Part shown: piece by piece, positions 1 to 9,090 of the stretch
How the letters are laid out: each line of letters begins with the position of its first letter
How positions within the stretch are numbered: the first letter of the stretch is position 1
Source of the DNA: Colocasia esculenta
Lineage: Eukaryota; Streptophyta; Magnoliopsida; Alismatales; Araceae
Length of the DNA: 64,000 nucleotides
Assembly (NCBI GenBank): GCA_014218235.1
Contig: CM024758.1
Coordinates: 97,191,698 to 97,255,697, forward strand
Direction of reading: 5' to 3'
Made by a program: the position numbers and the translations under genes
The notes under the pieces: model-generated
What the model was told of the DNA's origin: nothing
What the model saw: only the letters and a program-made list of their open reading frames with translations
Databases searched by the model: none

Positions 1-600
1 CTGCGGTGGCATATTGGGAGGGTAGCCCGTCGAGCATGGTACAGAACACTCATCATCAGTCACCTCAGTGCCCGCCACAGCAATTTGATCCACAATGACC
101 TTGACGCTTTGAAGATAGTCTTCCATCTTCTGATCATTTTGTGGATGTGACGAACTTGCCAGAGGAGCTTCATGATATGAGCAGGGGACATTGCTCCAAA
201 CCGACGTCAGAAGGCATCCAGGCAGCATTGGTCATGGGCTGTCGGACAGGGTATGGGAGGGTGGCAAGGAAGCAAGTGGCATTTCTGGTCTTTCTCAAAC
301 CACTTGTCGTATTCCGAGGCATCAAGCACTGGTGTCGAGGGTCAAACCATCGACATGGCCCATGAGATGATGGCCGTGGAGAATGGTTTCGAAGAGTCCC
401 TTCCAGAGGTTGTAGTTGGCCCTGTCGAGCTTGACGGGGACAAGGTTGGTGATGTTAGAGACAACCAAGGTGGGGTAGGTACGGTTGATGGTGGGGTTGA
501 AAGCTTGAGAGGTAGAGTTGTTGTTGTGCTCAGACGACTTGGTGGGAAGAAGGGAAGGATATTCAGGGAGGTGACGATGAGAAGGTCAAGAACAGGGCCT
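1..600 (-). pseudogene. Ty1/copia gag fragment (element L), broken
   Basis: Read on the minus strand, the region just below the primer-binding site encodes a copia-type Gag N-terminus: a segment around 400-500 reads as valine/asparagine-rich sequence followed by KLDRANYNLWKGLFETIL, the usual 'KLxxxNYxxWK' signature of plant copia Gag. Near position 100 it reads EDYLQSVKVIVDQIAVAG, the matching mid-Gag helix. The frame is broken by several stops and indels, so this is a dead copy. It leaves the window at base 1. Gag would form the particle that packages element RNA. It probably lies inside intron 1 of the host gene whose exon is at 2393-2644. The family assignment is confident; the exact lineage is not. 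Confidence 0.75.
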
Positions 601-612
601 GCTCTGATACCA
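601..612 (-). promoter_or_regulatory. Primer-binding site of copia element L
   Basis: The plus strand reads gctctgatacca, so the minus strand is TGGTATCAGAGC, the exact complement of the 3' end of plant initiator-Met tRNA. This primes minus-strand reverse transcription. It sits directly upstream (minus sense) of the gag fragment and so fixes the element's orientation. Confidence 0.85.
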
Positions 613-960
613 AGTAAGAGAAGCTTGTGGAAGAAGAAAGGACTTAGAATCACGTCCATTCCCTGAGAGTGTTCCATTTATATAATGTGCAGAATTACAG
701 CATAATGATACAATGGCCAGCCCTTCCCCATAAATGGCTGACACAGTTACAACAGAGAGCAAGATGGTGTTTATTGGGAGGTTGTGCAGAGCTGATCAAG
801 TTGTTGTGGAGATGCTGGATGGTTGCTGAACAATAGGGTGCCAGATCTGTCATTAGCCTCCTCAACTAGGCGATGACATCAGTCTCCTTAATAAATAGCT
901 TTCTTCACAATGACTGGAATATCTTAATAAGAGAGTATCCAAAGGGTGGACTTAGCATAG
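613..960 (-). repeat. Probable LTR sequence of copia element L
   Basis: This non-coding stretch lies immediately upstream (minus sense) of the PBS, where the 5' LTR must be. A long terminal CA/TG pair could not be fixed with confidence, so the outer boundary is approximate and the LTR may be truncated. Confidence 0.45.
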
Positions 961-991
961 GCAATCAAAGTTTTTATAAGAGCAAATTAGC

Positions 992-1186
992 CAGGTTTCG
1001 CCACATCGGGGAATCGGGGCGAATCAGTTTTTTCTGATCTGCCACGATTCGCCCGAATTGGGCCGATTCGCATGGGAATCGGATGGGAATTGGTCCGATT
1101 CGATGGGAATCGGACGAATCCGGTTTCTCTTAATTCGATCTGATTCGACCGAATCGGACCGATTCGATCCGCCACGGCAAACCCTG
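992..1186. mobile_element. hAT-like MITE, about 195 bp
   Basis: The left end reads CAGGTTTCGCCAC and the right end, reverse-complemented, CAGGGTTTGCCGTGG: imperfect terminal inverted repeats starting CAGG, as in many plant hAT elements. The flanks share a direct ATTAGC (986-991 and 1187-1192). hAT duplications are normally 8 bp, so two bases may have diverged. The interior is an alternating run of CGATTCG and CGAATCG motifs. A short ORF across it is an artefact of that repetition. No transposase is present. Confidence 0.6.
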
Positions 1187-1192
1187 ATTAGC

Positions 1193-2392
1193 AAGCATGT
1201 GTACTTGTCGATGCAACAGCTACCCCATAATCATCCAATAATTGGGAAGTAACTAACATAATAGCCATGATCTTAGGGAGACTATTAAGGGCAATCCCTG
1301 ACTAAAGCCACAACCTACATGATGGGCAAGAGACACTCTGTGGATAGTCAACAGTCCCAAGAGCCCTCCACAGTGATCCTATATAAATTAAGACAGAAGC
1401 AAAAGGAAAAAGTTATGTGCACTACAGACTCCAAAAAACTCTCATCACCTTTAAGAGTCCCCTTCTAACTTAAGTGTCGGAAGGTTTCCCTTTTGACACA
1501 ATCCCAGGGCCCATCGTCCAGTCTTTCCTTGGTCAGTCCCCCACAAGCTAAGTTGCCTCCATCTCCAATTTCAAAATCCCAAGGCCATCCTATGGCCTTC
1601 CTTTCTCACCGCATTACTGCACCTTCAGTTAATATTCTACATTAGTGCCACTGAAACTTTACAAATCCTTCAGGAAAATAATTGCTCAACAAGGTCCATA
1701 GGAACTGAAACTCCTTGAGAACACCTAACCCATTACCCATATGTTTCTGGACATTTGCTGGTGGGATCCTAAACGCATCTGAAGCTTGGCTTGGTTCCTT
1801 TCAATTACATTAGCATGTAACAACACATTTCCTGCCGCCAACCTGATTTAAATTAAGTCATCATCTAGTGCCCTTTATCATCCGAATGCCTAACTCCCAG
1901 ATCTACCCCCTAACACATACACAACAAAGTATGTGAAGAAGGAGACATGAACCATCAATTAATATTCTCATTCTCGTGCCTGGGGTTTGAGCCAGCAATG
2001 GGGCTATTTGACAAGAAATAACATCTAATATACAACCAACCTCCCACTTCCCATTAATCGATACAAAACATTTTATCTTAGAACTCATTTCACTAAGGAT
2101 GCAATTACAGTTTAATATGCTGTGTGCACCTGTAACTCCCAAATAGCCCAATTCCCTTAGAATAGACGAATTCCTATGCTTTTTTTTCCATAGCAACCTA
2201 CAAACTCCCTATTTCCAATCGGACGCGAACACGATAAGGCAGTCCCAGCCGAATAACGTAATCATCAGTGCAGCCACCTCAAGGAAGCAAGAAACGGATA
2301 ATCAAGGGTGAACAAAAAGAAAGAACAAGGAATGAAAATATATTGACAGAGTCGCAGAGGGAGACAGACAGCCAGACAGACAGAGAGCATAC
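1193..2392 (-). other. Non-coding; presumed intron 1 of the host gene
   Basis: No convincing exon is visible on either strand. The stretch lies downstream (minus sense) of the splice donor at 2391-2392 and is presumed intronic. It holds anonymous sequence, and a 97-residue ORF at 1903-2196 shows no recognisable domain. The following exon must lie beyond base 1, making this a long transposon-loaded intron if the gene is intact. Confidence 0.4.
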
Positions 2393-2644
2393 ATTGTCTT
2401 GATCCTCGGCGTCCTCGTGATGTAGGTGTATGGAGGAGACCGCGTCGAAGACCTCCGGCGGCAGCGGGAGGTTTCTGGAGATGAGGTTGAGGGCGCAGAT
2501 GAGAGCCCTCGCCTTCCCCACGACATCATCACCCCCCTCCTCGCCGCCAGTGCCCCCATCCCCCAGGACGGAGCGAGGGAGCAGCGTCCCCGCCGCCGAC
2601 GCGGCAGCCGCAGCAGGAGGAGGGTTTCTGAGCTGCGCGGCCAT
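2393..2644 (-). CDS. Host gene, first coding exon (84 codons), possible MINU/CHR12-type SWI2/SNF2 ATPase
   Basis: The exon begins with ATG at 2644 and runs 84 codons to a phase-0 splice donor: AAGACAAT followed by GTATGC on the minus strand. An Ala/Pro/Gly-rich N-terminus (residues 1-42) leads into a compact conserved-looking helix at 44-72 containing KARALICALNLISRNLPLPP. From memory of the family, that helix resembles the start of Arabidopsis CHR12/CHR23 (MINU) chromatin-remodelling ATPases, where it precedes the QLQ/HSA region and helicase core; none of those domains is in this window. High GC and clean coding character set it apart from the surrounding AT-rich or transposon DNA. The ORF continues past the donor into low-complexity sequence, which I treat as intron. 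That this is a real exon is likely; the family name is tentative. Confidence 0.55.
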
Positions 2645-3060
2645 GGCGGCAAGCCAACGGCCGAAAGATTTTTTTTCAAAAGTAATCCCAAAAAACCGCC
2701 ACGTTTATTCGAAAGATTCCCCCTTCTTTCTATTGCGATCTCTCAAACGTTATATGTATCCCGCGACCCCCCCCCCCCCTTCCTTGAACAACCGCCATCG
2801 CTCTCGTTCTCTCTCTCTCCCCCCTTTCTGTATCTGATTCTGACTTGTATCCGTGTGCAACCGGAGCAGATGCTTCCCACTTGTTCCCCTTTATTTCGGG
2901 TATCGGGTCTCACCGACTGTACCCGATTTCCTCTTAAGAACTCCGCCCCCCCCCCCCCCCCCCACAAAGATCCCTACAAGACTTCGGGACGCGTTTGACG
3001 CAGCTTTTCAGAAAGTGCTTTTAGTGGGAAGCGCTTCTAGGTGAAAGCCCCTTCATAATT
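2645..3060 (-). promoter_or_regulatory. 5' leader and core promoter region of the host gene
   Basis: Upstream (minus sense) of the start codon there is a pyrimidine patch on the plus strand (CT-rich, about 2798-2828) and two long C runs (about 2767-2779 and 2946-2963). AG-rich leaders are common near plant transcription starts. No unambiguous TATA box was found, so the transcription start is not placed. The homopolymer lengths should be treated as approximate. Confidence 0.4.
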
Positions 3061-3400
3061 TAAAAGCGCAAATTAATTATAGGTCTATCCCTGTCAAAAT
3101 ATCTACACAAAAATATCCAAAAGTTTTTAATGATGTTAATTTTCAATCCCTATTTTATTGAGATCTGTACGAACAATCTCTAACTAACATTTCCTATTTT
3201 TTTATTGTGAGCAACTATTATTTTAAATTTTTTAAATTTTTATTTTAACATCTTTGAAATTACACTTTTAATCGTATCATCAGATAATTTAAATCTCACA
3301 TATTTTAATCAATTTTCTCTTTTTCTTTAACGGATTTTTTTTCTTTTACTTTAACTGGTTTTCTCGCCTATTTTAAACACACTACAATTACTACTTTAAT
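3061..3400. other. AT-rich intergenic DNA, no gene seen
   Basis: Strongly AT-rich sequence with scattered 'ttttaac' words that grade into the tandem repeat to the right. No ORF or RNA gene could be supported. Confidence 0.5.
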
Positions 3401-4170
3401 ATACAATAACTATAACTTTAACAGACTATAACTACAGTTTTAACACACTGTACCTACTACTTTAACAAATCAAATTTTTTAACTGATTTCTCTTCTTTAA
3501 CTAATTTACTCTTCTACTTTAACTAGTTTCATCTCTTATTTTAAAACCTTTAAATTTAAACTTTAAGTCATACCAACATTGACTTTAAATCTCAAATACG
3601 TTAATTCACCATCACACAAATTTTAACGACTTTGAACTCTTATTTTAGCGCCTTCGAACGCTTACTTTAACTTCTTCAAACTTGGACTTTAATTTATGTC
3701 AACAATTATTTTAAGTTCCACATATTTTAACTCAGCTATCACATATACTTTAACAACTCAAAACTCTTATTTTATCACCTTATAACATAGATTTTAAGTC
3801 ATGTTAACAGTGACTTCAAGTCTCACACATTTTAACTAACTACCACAAATACCTTAACGTATTCGAACTCTTATTTAACACATTCAAACTTAAACTTTAA
3901 GTTATGTAAATAGTTACAGTTTAAATCATATCAATAGTTGCCTTAAATTTCACATATTTTAACTCACTATCACACATATTTTAACAACTTTGAACTCTTA
4001 TTTTAACACCTTAGAACTTTGACTTTAAGTCATACTAACAATTACACTTTAAATCATATTAATAGTTACTTTAAATCCTACATGTTTTAACTCACTGTCA
4101 CATATATTTTAATAACTTTGAACTCTCATTTTAACACCTTAGAACTTAGATTTTAAGTGATGTTAAAATA
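3400..4170. repeat. Diverged AT-rich tandem repeat, unit about 125-128 bp
   Basis: A block reading approximately 'tcactatcacacatatttta', then 'acaactttgaactcttatttta', then 'acaccttagaactttgacttt' recurs at about 3606, 3732, 3836, 3964 and 4092. Spacing is near 126-128 bp, with one short unit of about 104. The last two units are closest to each other, suggesting recent local duplication. Earlier copies fade leftwards. No coding potential. Confidence 0.7.
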
Positions 4171-4334
4171 TGAATATAATTGTCATACATATTTGATGGC
4201 ACATAAATTGACAAAAAGATAAAATAGAAAAAAGATAATAGAAAATAGAAAATATATTTTCTAAGATTGATTGATAAAATTCATCAAAAAGAGATTGTTT
4301 GGGACACTTTTTTATATAGAGATAATAATTCTCC

Positions 4335-4450
4335 ATCTGATGTCCCCGCCTATGGCGGGATGGACACAGGAGTGGGGTGGGGCGCTCCTACCCCGGGATC
4401 GAACCCGGGGTGGAGTTGGGCTTCCCCCATTGGGCTACAAACAAAAAAAA
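4335..4450 (-). mobile_element. tRNA-derived SINE-like element
   Basis: On the minus strand TAGCCCAATGG fits the RNA polymerase III A-box pattern, and 21 nt later GGTTCGATCCC fits the B-box exactly. Downstream is a small GC hairpin (CCCGCC, ATA, GGCGGG). Imperfect direct repeats flank the block (ttctccatctgat on the left, ttctctgtctgat on the right), as expected for target-primed insertion. A T-run precedes the A-box on the minus strand. It cannot fold as a tRNA because no acceptor or anticodon arm is recognisable. A tRNA pseudogene is the main alternative. Confidence 0.6.
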
Positions 4451-5500
4451 AAGTTCTCTGTCTGATAATGACTTATAATTAATTTGTCAAATTTAAAATT
4501 TAGAAAAATAATTTCACATATATGATCTGTCATGCACACTCCACCAAACTCACCAAGTATTACAGTTACGACCCCATCGTACGTTGGATCTGCTTTGGGA
4601 GAGATGAACCATGTTTTAAGCAATAAAATGACTAACTTATCTTATGTCAGTTCATAGTTGGCTGTTTTTTGTATTATTTAATCCTAATATCATTTTCATC
4701 TAGAATTTTAATATTATTTTTAAAATAAATCATATGAATCGAAACGTATTGATGCAACAGGTTTCGATCCATACTGTGTCATTGGACATTCCGCATAGTC
4801 TGAGTTGCCCGATCTGACCAACATTGACGTCAGATGGACCAAATGGAAGGCTCCCGACTCCCACACGTTTCTTCTCTAAACTACTTTTTTTTTCTCTAAA
4901 CTACTGTATTTATGTTTATTTCCCCTCATTTTCGAGAAATATCAAAATTAATCTTGATATTTCAAAGTGGCTGCACCACTTATGCAATTCTTATTTTTAT
5001 ACATTGTAAATACATAAAAACATGGGTATAACTTGAGAGGATAAATTTTTAACCTAATGAAGTCTAACTTGAGAGGATAAATTTGTCATTTCAACATAAC
5101 ATGGGTATAAGTGCGTCTATTTGAATATATATTTTTACGACTTTATAAAATAAGATATATATATATATATAGACGTGAAAGTTTAAAAAGGTATGAACAC
5201 AAAAACTTGTAAGAGAGAATAGAGGAAGACAAGAAGTTATCCCATGAGTCCGAAGAGTATTTTAAGTATTTTATACGCTATTCACATTTTCTATCTTGTT
5301 TAATATAGCATGACCAATTTATTAATGACATATTGTGTCTATGCAATGAAAGATTAAAAGTGTAATTAGAAAGTACAGTAAGTATATTTTTATTAAGTAT
5401 ATAACCATAGAGAAAGATTTAATGTAATTGAGAAAGTGCATTAAGTGTAATTCACTTAAAATGACAACTCATGTGACATCTTGTTAGACGTCACGTGATT
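4451..5500. other. AT-rich intergenic DNA, no gene seen
   Basis: Contains a short (AT)n run near 5155-5171 and many A/T homopolymers. No element boundary, RNA gene or protein-coding region could be supported. Confidence 0.5.
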
Positions 5501-5827
5501 TTTTTTTTTTTTAATCTAACATTTCTATTTTGGAGTTCAACTTTTTTATTTTAAAACTTAACTTTCTATTTTGGAGTCTGAAAATGTAGACTTTTTTTTA
5601 ATCTAGCATTTCTATTTTGGAGTCTAATCCTTCTATTTTGGAGCCCAATTTTTTTTTATTTTGGAGCTCAACTTTTTTTATTTTGAAATCAAACTTACCT
5701 TCTGTTTTAGAGGTAAACTATTTCTTGGGTTCCAAAATAGAAAGTTAGTCTCTAAATAAAAAATTTAGACTCCAAAATAAAAGGGTTGGACTCCAAATTA
5801 GAAAGGTTAGATTTTTTAAAAAAATTT
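5501..5827. mobile_element. Foldback-type inverted-repeat element
   Basis: The left arm, beginning with a T run and AATCTAAC then TTTCTATTTTGGAGT, is mirrored on the right by GACTCCAAATTAGAAAGGTTAGATT and an A run. The interior repeats 'tctattttggagtctaa' several times left of centre and its complement right of centre, so most of the 330 bp could fold into one long imperfect hairpin. No transposase. This is the architecture of a foldback or MITE element. No target duplication could be fixed in the flanking homopolymers. Confidence 0.65.
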
Positions 5828-5837
5828 TACTTCGAAA

Positions 5838-6750
5838 TTAAGAGTTCTATCCAATTAAACGCACAGATTTGATACACTATGTGTGATTAAAGTGTGTGAA
5901 ACACTCTATAAAACTATGTGTGTGTGGGCAAATTAACAAGCAGTGTGTAAACTAAATCCTTATGCAATCATCTAACGTAGCAAGATCAAACCACAATCCA
6001 AACCACAGTGCATAAGGGATTTTTAGGTGGTTTGAAAATCACCTTCAATGACTCCTACGTCCACCCCTCACACAGTGAGGCTACACTACTCAAAGTTTTA
6101 GTAAAACACACACTTGAGCTCGACGGCTCAAACCACACACACACTTGAGCACGACAGCTCAAACCACGCACATAGTAGAGCTCGACGGCTCCAACACATA
6201 TATGAGAAGATTCAGTACAGTTGTGTGAAAAATTCACACAAACAAAGAAGTGTTGTGACCCACACGATCACACATCCACACACAACAAATAGGTCAGAAG
6301 AACAAGATGTGTAGATAATAGAAATGGATCAATTGTCCTTGAATTGATCCGTCTTCTAGACCCTTCTTGAAGATCGTAGATCTGGAACTTCCTCTGCTTG
6401 ATCTGCCTTCTGGCTTCTTAGATCTGGCTTCCTCTTCTTCTTCTTCTTCTTCTTCTTCTTCTTCTTCGTCCTTCGCTCCTTTCTTCCTGGCAGCACTACT
6501 CTTGCCTCTTTCTAGGCTCACACTTTTAGAGTACTTCCCTTTCTCTAGCCGCAACTCCTAGATTCTTTTGTGACAAAGGATAAATCCATATTTATAGCCC
6601 TTATCATTTGACCTGGGACATGGGAATGCGTGAGTACCAAGTATCCCAAGAAAGACACGTGCCAGTCACATGATATCCTGCACAGATAGCAACATTAAGT
6701 ATACAGGAGAAAAATGCAATCGATGTTAAGTTGATTAATAAGGCAATCTA
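5838..6750 (-). repeat. Copia (SIRE-type) LTR K, truncated
   Basis: On the minus strand the segment near 6000-6090 reads like the U5 region of the LTR at 24498-26179: 'gaggggtggacgtagga', then 'aaaccacctaaaaat'. A TATA-like CTATAAATAT lies at 6588-6597 (minus). At 6116-6194 there are three copies of a hairpin motif, TTGAGC then TCGACG then GCTCAA. The right side is cut by the gypsy C LTR at 6751 and the left side lacks a PBS, so this is a fragment. Confidence 0.65.
6429..6467. repeat. (CTT)n microsatellite
   Basis: An uninterrupted cttctt run inside LTR K. It produces poly-Glu and poly-Ser ORFs on opposite strands that should not be read as genes. Confidence 0.9.
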
Positions 6751-9073
6751 TGTAAGATCCGGCTCTCTTGGGCCTTGGCCCCGTCCTCAGGATCACGACA
6801 GACCTGCTGGTCGCGATAGTGTCGCGACAGTAGGGTCGGCCGCGACATGCTTCTTGTCGCGCCCCCCTTGGGAGTCACATCCTTGACGCGCCGTCTGGAG
6901 GCGTCGCGTTCTTGTCGCGCTATTTAGAGGTGACACGACTTCGTTCTGACCGTTCTGACGCTTGTCCTTTCTGTCAGAACGGCCTTTTCAGGTGTCAGGC
7001 ACGTACAACATTGATGCGACCTGGAAGGCCGTCACGTTCTGGTTTGACTGGTCTTTGATTTGACCATTTTTGGGGTCGCAACCTGGGGGTCGGTCGCGAC
7101 ATGGTGGCGCGACCTCTGGAACCGTCGCGATAGGGGTTCTTGTCACGCCACGTTGACCCATCGCTTTTATGGGGCTGTCGGTTCAAAACCGAGGCAGGCG
7201 CCCCATTTCCCCCTCTCCTTCTTCTTTTCTTCTTCTTCCTCCTTCTTCCTCCTCCAAGCCTTCTTGTCTTCTCCAGCAGTTTTGTGGTGTTAGTGGCGAG
7301 GTGGTGACACCCCCTTCGTGTAGGCAACGTCCTCGTGGTGCTTGGAGCGAGGAGGTCGAGGCCATTCCTACGAGAAGGCCCCAACGGGTTGGCTCTACTC
7401 CTTGAGGTAGGGACTTCTCTTCCTCCTCTCGTTCTAGCATGCTCCCCTTCCCCTTGTGATCCTTGATTCATTGCCATGCTTGGGGTTTAGGGTGAGAGAT
7501 CCATACTCCATTTGTGGAGAGGTTTCCTTGAGCATAGAACTTCTTGTTTAATGCTGGATCTGTGGGATTTGAGGGTGGTTTGGTCTATTTACATGCTTTC
7601 CTAGAGTCTACCATGCTCCCCTCCCCGGATTTTGCAGGTTTTGGTGTTTGTGGGGTGATCCTTGGGAGGACTGTCCCAGGACCCCCCCTCTATTTGAGAT
7701 CGCGACCGGCCTAAAGGTCGCGATGGTGTCGCGACAGCCATGGGCGTCGCGACAACATCGCGACTGCCTTGGCTGCCATGACATTGTCGCGATGGGTCTT
7801 GGCATCGTGATAGTGTCGCAACAGCTTGGGTGTTGCGATAATGTCAGATACAGGTAAGTTCATGCGAGATCCATTTCTCGTTGAGTCTTCATCGTTCTTG
7901 GTTCTTTCTGATCCGTGGCACCAGTGCTAGTTCCTAGTACGGTCCTACACTAGTCATTCCCCTGGTGCTCGACACCTGAGAGCTTGTCCCGTGAGAGGTT
8001 GTTACCGTTTACCTGGGAACCCTATCCCCGTGTGCCCGTTGAGGGAGTGCTCCAGGTGACGGCCGTGCTTGAGTCACTGACTCTGGAGCGGAGGGAAAAA
8101 TGGTGGTTAGGACAGTGGCGTCGAGTCGTTTGCAGAGCTCTCGTAGTTGGTCTGGGACACCGAGGTCGTTCGGAGTTCTTCCCGGCATAGCCCAGCTAGT
8201 CCTTCTTCTCACTGCCTCACTCTTTGTGGCCCCGGAACCACCTAGAGAGGCCAGGGGTGGGACCATAGTCCGGCCAGACTACGACGGCTACTGTTTTGTT
8301 ACTTTGTGTTCCTGCCTTCACTCTGATGAGACGTGGAGGTCTGGACCTGGGTCGAGGGTAAGACGTTAGTGGACACTCCTGTCCGGTTGACTAGTGGTAG
8401 TAGTTTCTATAGCTAGTGTCGCTTATCTAGGCAAGGTTCCCTCTGTCTGTGTTACCAGCCATGTGGTGGTCACGACGTGCAGGTCGTACGAAGTTTCTGA
8501 CCGCGTTGTTCTTTCCGTACCGTTGTTAGTTAGTAGTTTTTGCTTCCACACTTTCCTTTATAGGTAAGAATATATAACTGATATTATTTACTTTGATTAT
8601 ATATACATTCTTCCCAGCTGTTAGAGCCAGTAGGTGATTGGTAGTCCTTACTGAGCTTCTGTTGTGAAGCTCATCCCTTCCTTTTGCAGGTGAGACTTCC
8701 CAGCAGTGGCAGGGTGCGCATCGGACTGAGTAGACGGGGCAGTCGTCATCGTCCCCGTAGCTAGCAGTTGGACTCCCCCTTTTCTTCAGTTGTACTCATC
8801 CTCGGGGTATGCTCCTAAGGGCCTTGTTCTTCCCCTTTGCTTACTAGTACTCATTGTGTGTTGGGACTGTACCTAGAGCGTTACGCAGCGGTCTCACTCC
8901 TCTTCTTTCTGCTTCTGCGTGTGTGCACCTAGTTTAGTAGTTGATGTTTATTTCCTTTACATATGTTGTTAGACTTGTGCTATAGCTCTTCCAGGTCCCC
9001 AGATCCATGGGCGGCGACTACGAAAATCGGGTTCTTGGCTTGGGCCAAGGGTCGGATTCTCGAGATCATTACA
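6751..9073 (+). repeat. 5' LTR of gypsy element C
   Basis: Starts TGTAAGATCC and ends GATCATTACA (TG...CA), followed one base later by a primer-binding site. About 2.3 kb. It holds clusters of the palindrome TGTCGCGACA and half sites (about 6795-6945, 7076-7150, 7695-7850). Near its end (8649-8694) is the block TACTGAGC, GCTCATCCC, then TTTTGCAGGTGAG shared with LTR families B, D and F in this window. Small ORFs inside it are not genes. Confidence 0.85.
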
Positions 9074-9074
9074 G

Positions 9075-9090
9075 TTGGTATCAGAGCGAG
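9075..9090 (+). promoter_or_regulatory. Primer-binding site of gypsy element C
   Basis: TTGGTATCAGAGCGAG, complementary to the 3' end of initiator-Met tRNA, one base after the LTR end. The leader continues to 9182, where element A begins. The rest of element C is not found on the far side of A. Confidence 0.9.

Noticed and set aside
2279..2392. Extension of the host exon to its in-frame stop at 2279
   Set aside because: After the donor GTATGC the sequence becomes Ser/Leu-rich low-complexity with TCTG repeats, typical of intron.
2426..2998. Plus-strand proline/arginine-rich ORFs of 135-190 codons opposite the host exon
   Set aside because: Shadow frames of the GC-rich exon and its leader. 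They run through C homopolymers and have no domain; the minus frame has a start, a conserved-looking helix and a splice donor.
4375..4440. A functional tRNA gene on the minus strand
   Set aside because: A- and B-box-like words are present, but no acceptor stem, anticodon arm or correct spacing could be folded; a SINE fits better.
6294..6561. Poly-Glu (minus) and poly-Ser (plus) proteins
   Set aside because: Both come from a (CTT)n microsatellite inside a copia LTR.
6995..8369. Several ORFs of 60-160 codons on both strands
   Set aside because: They overlap one another within the GC-rich LTR of gypsy C, have no recognisable domain and use the palindrome arrays as coding sequence.
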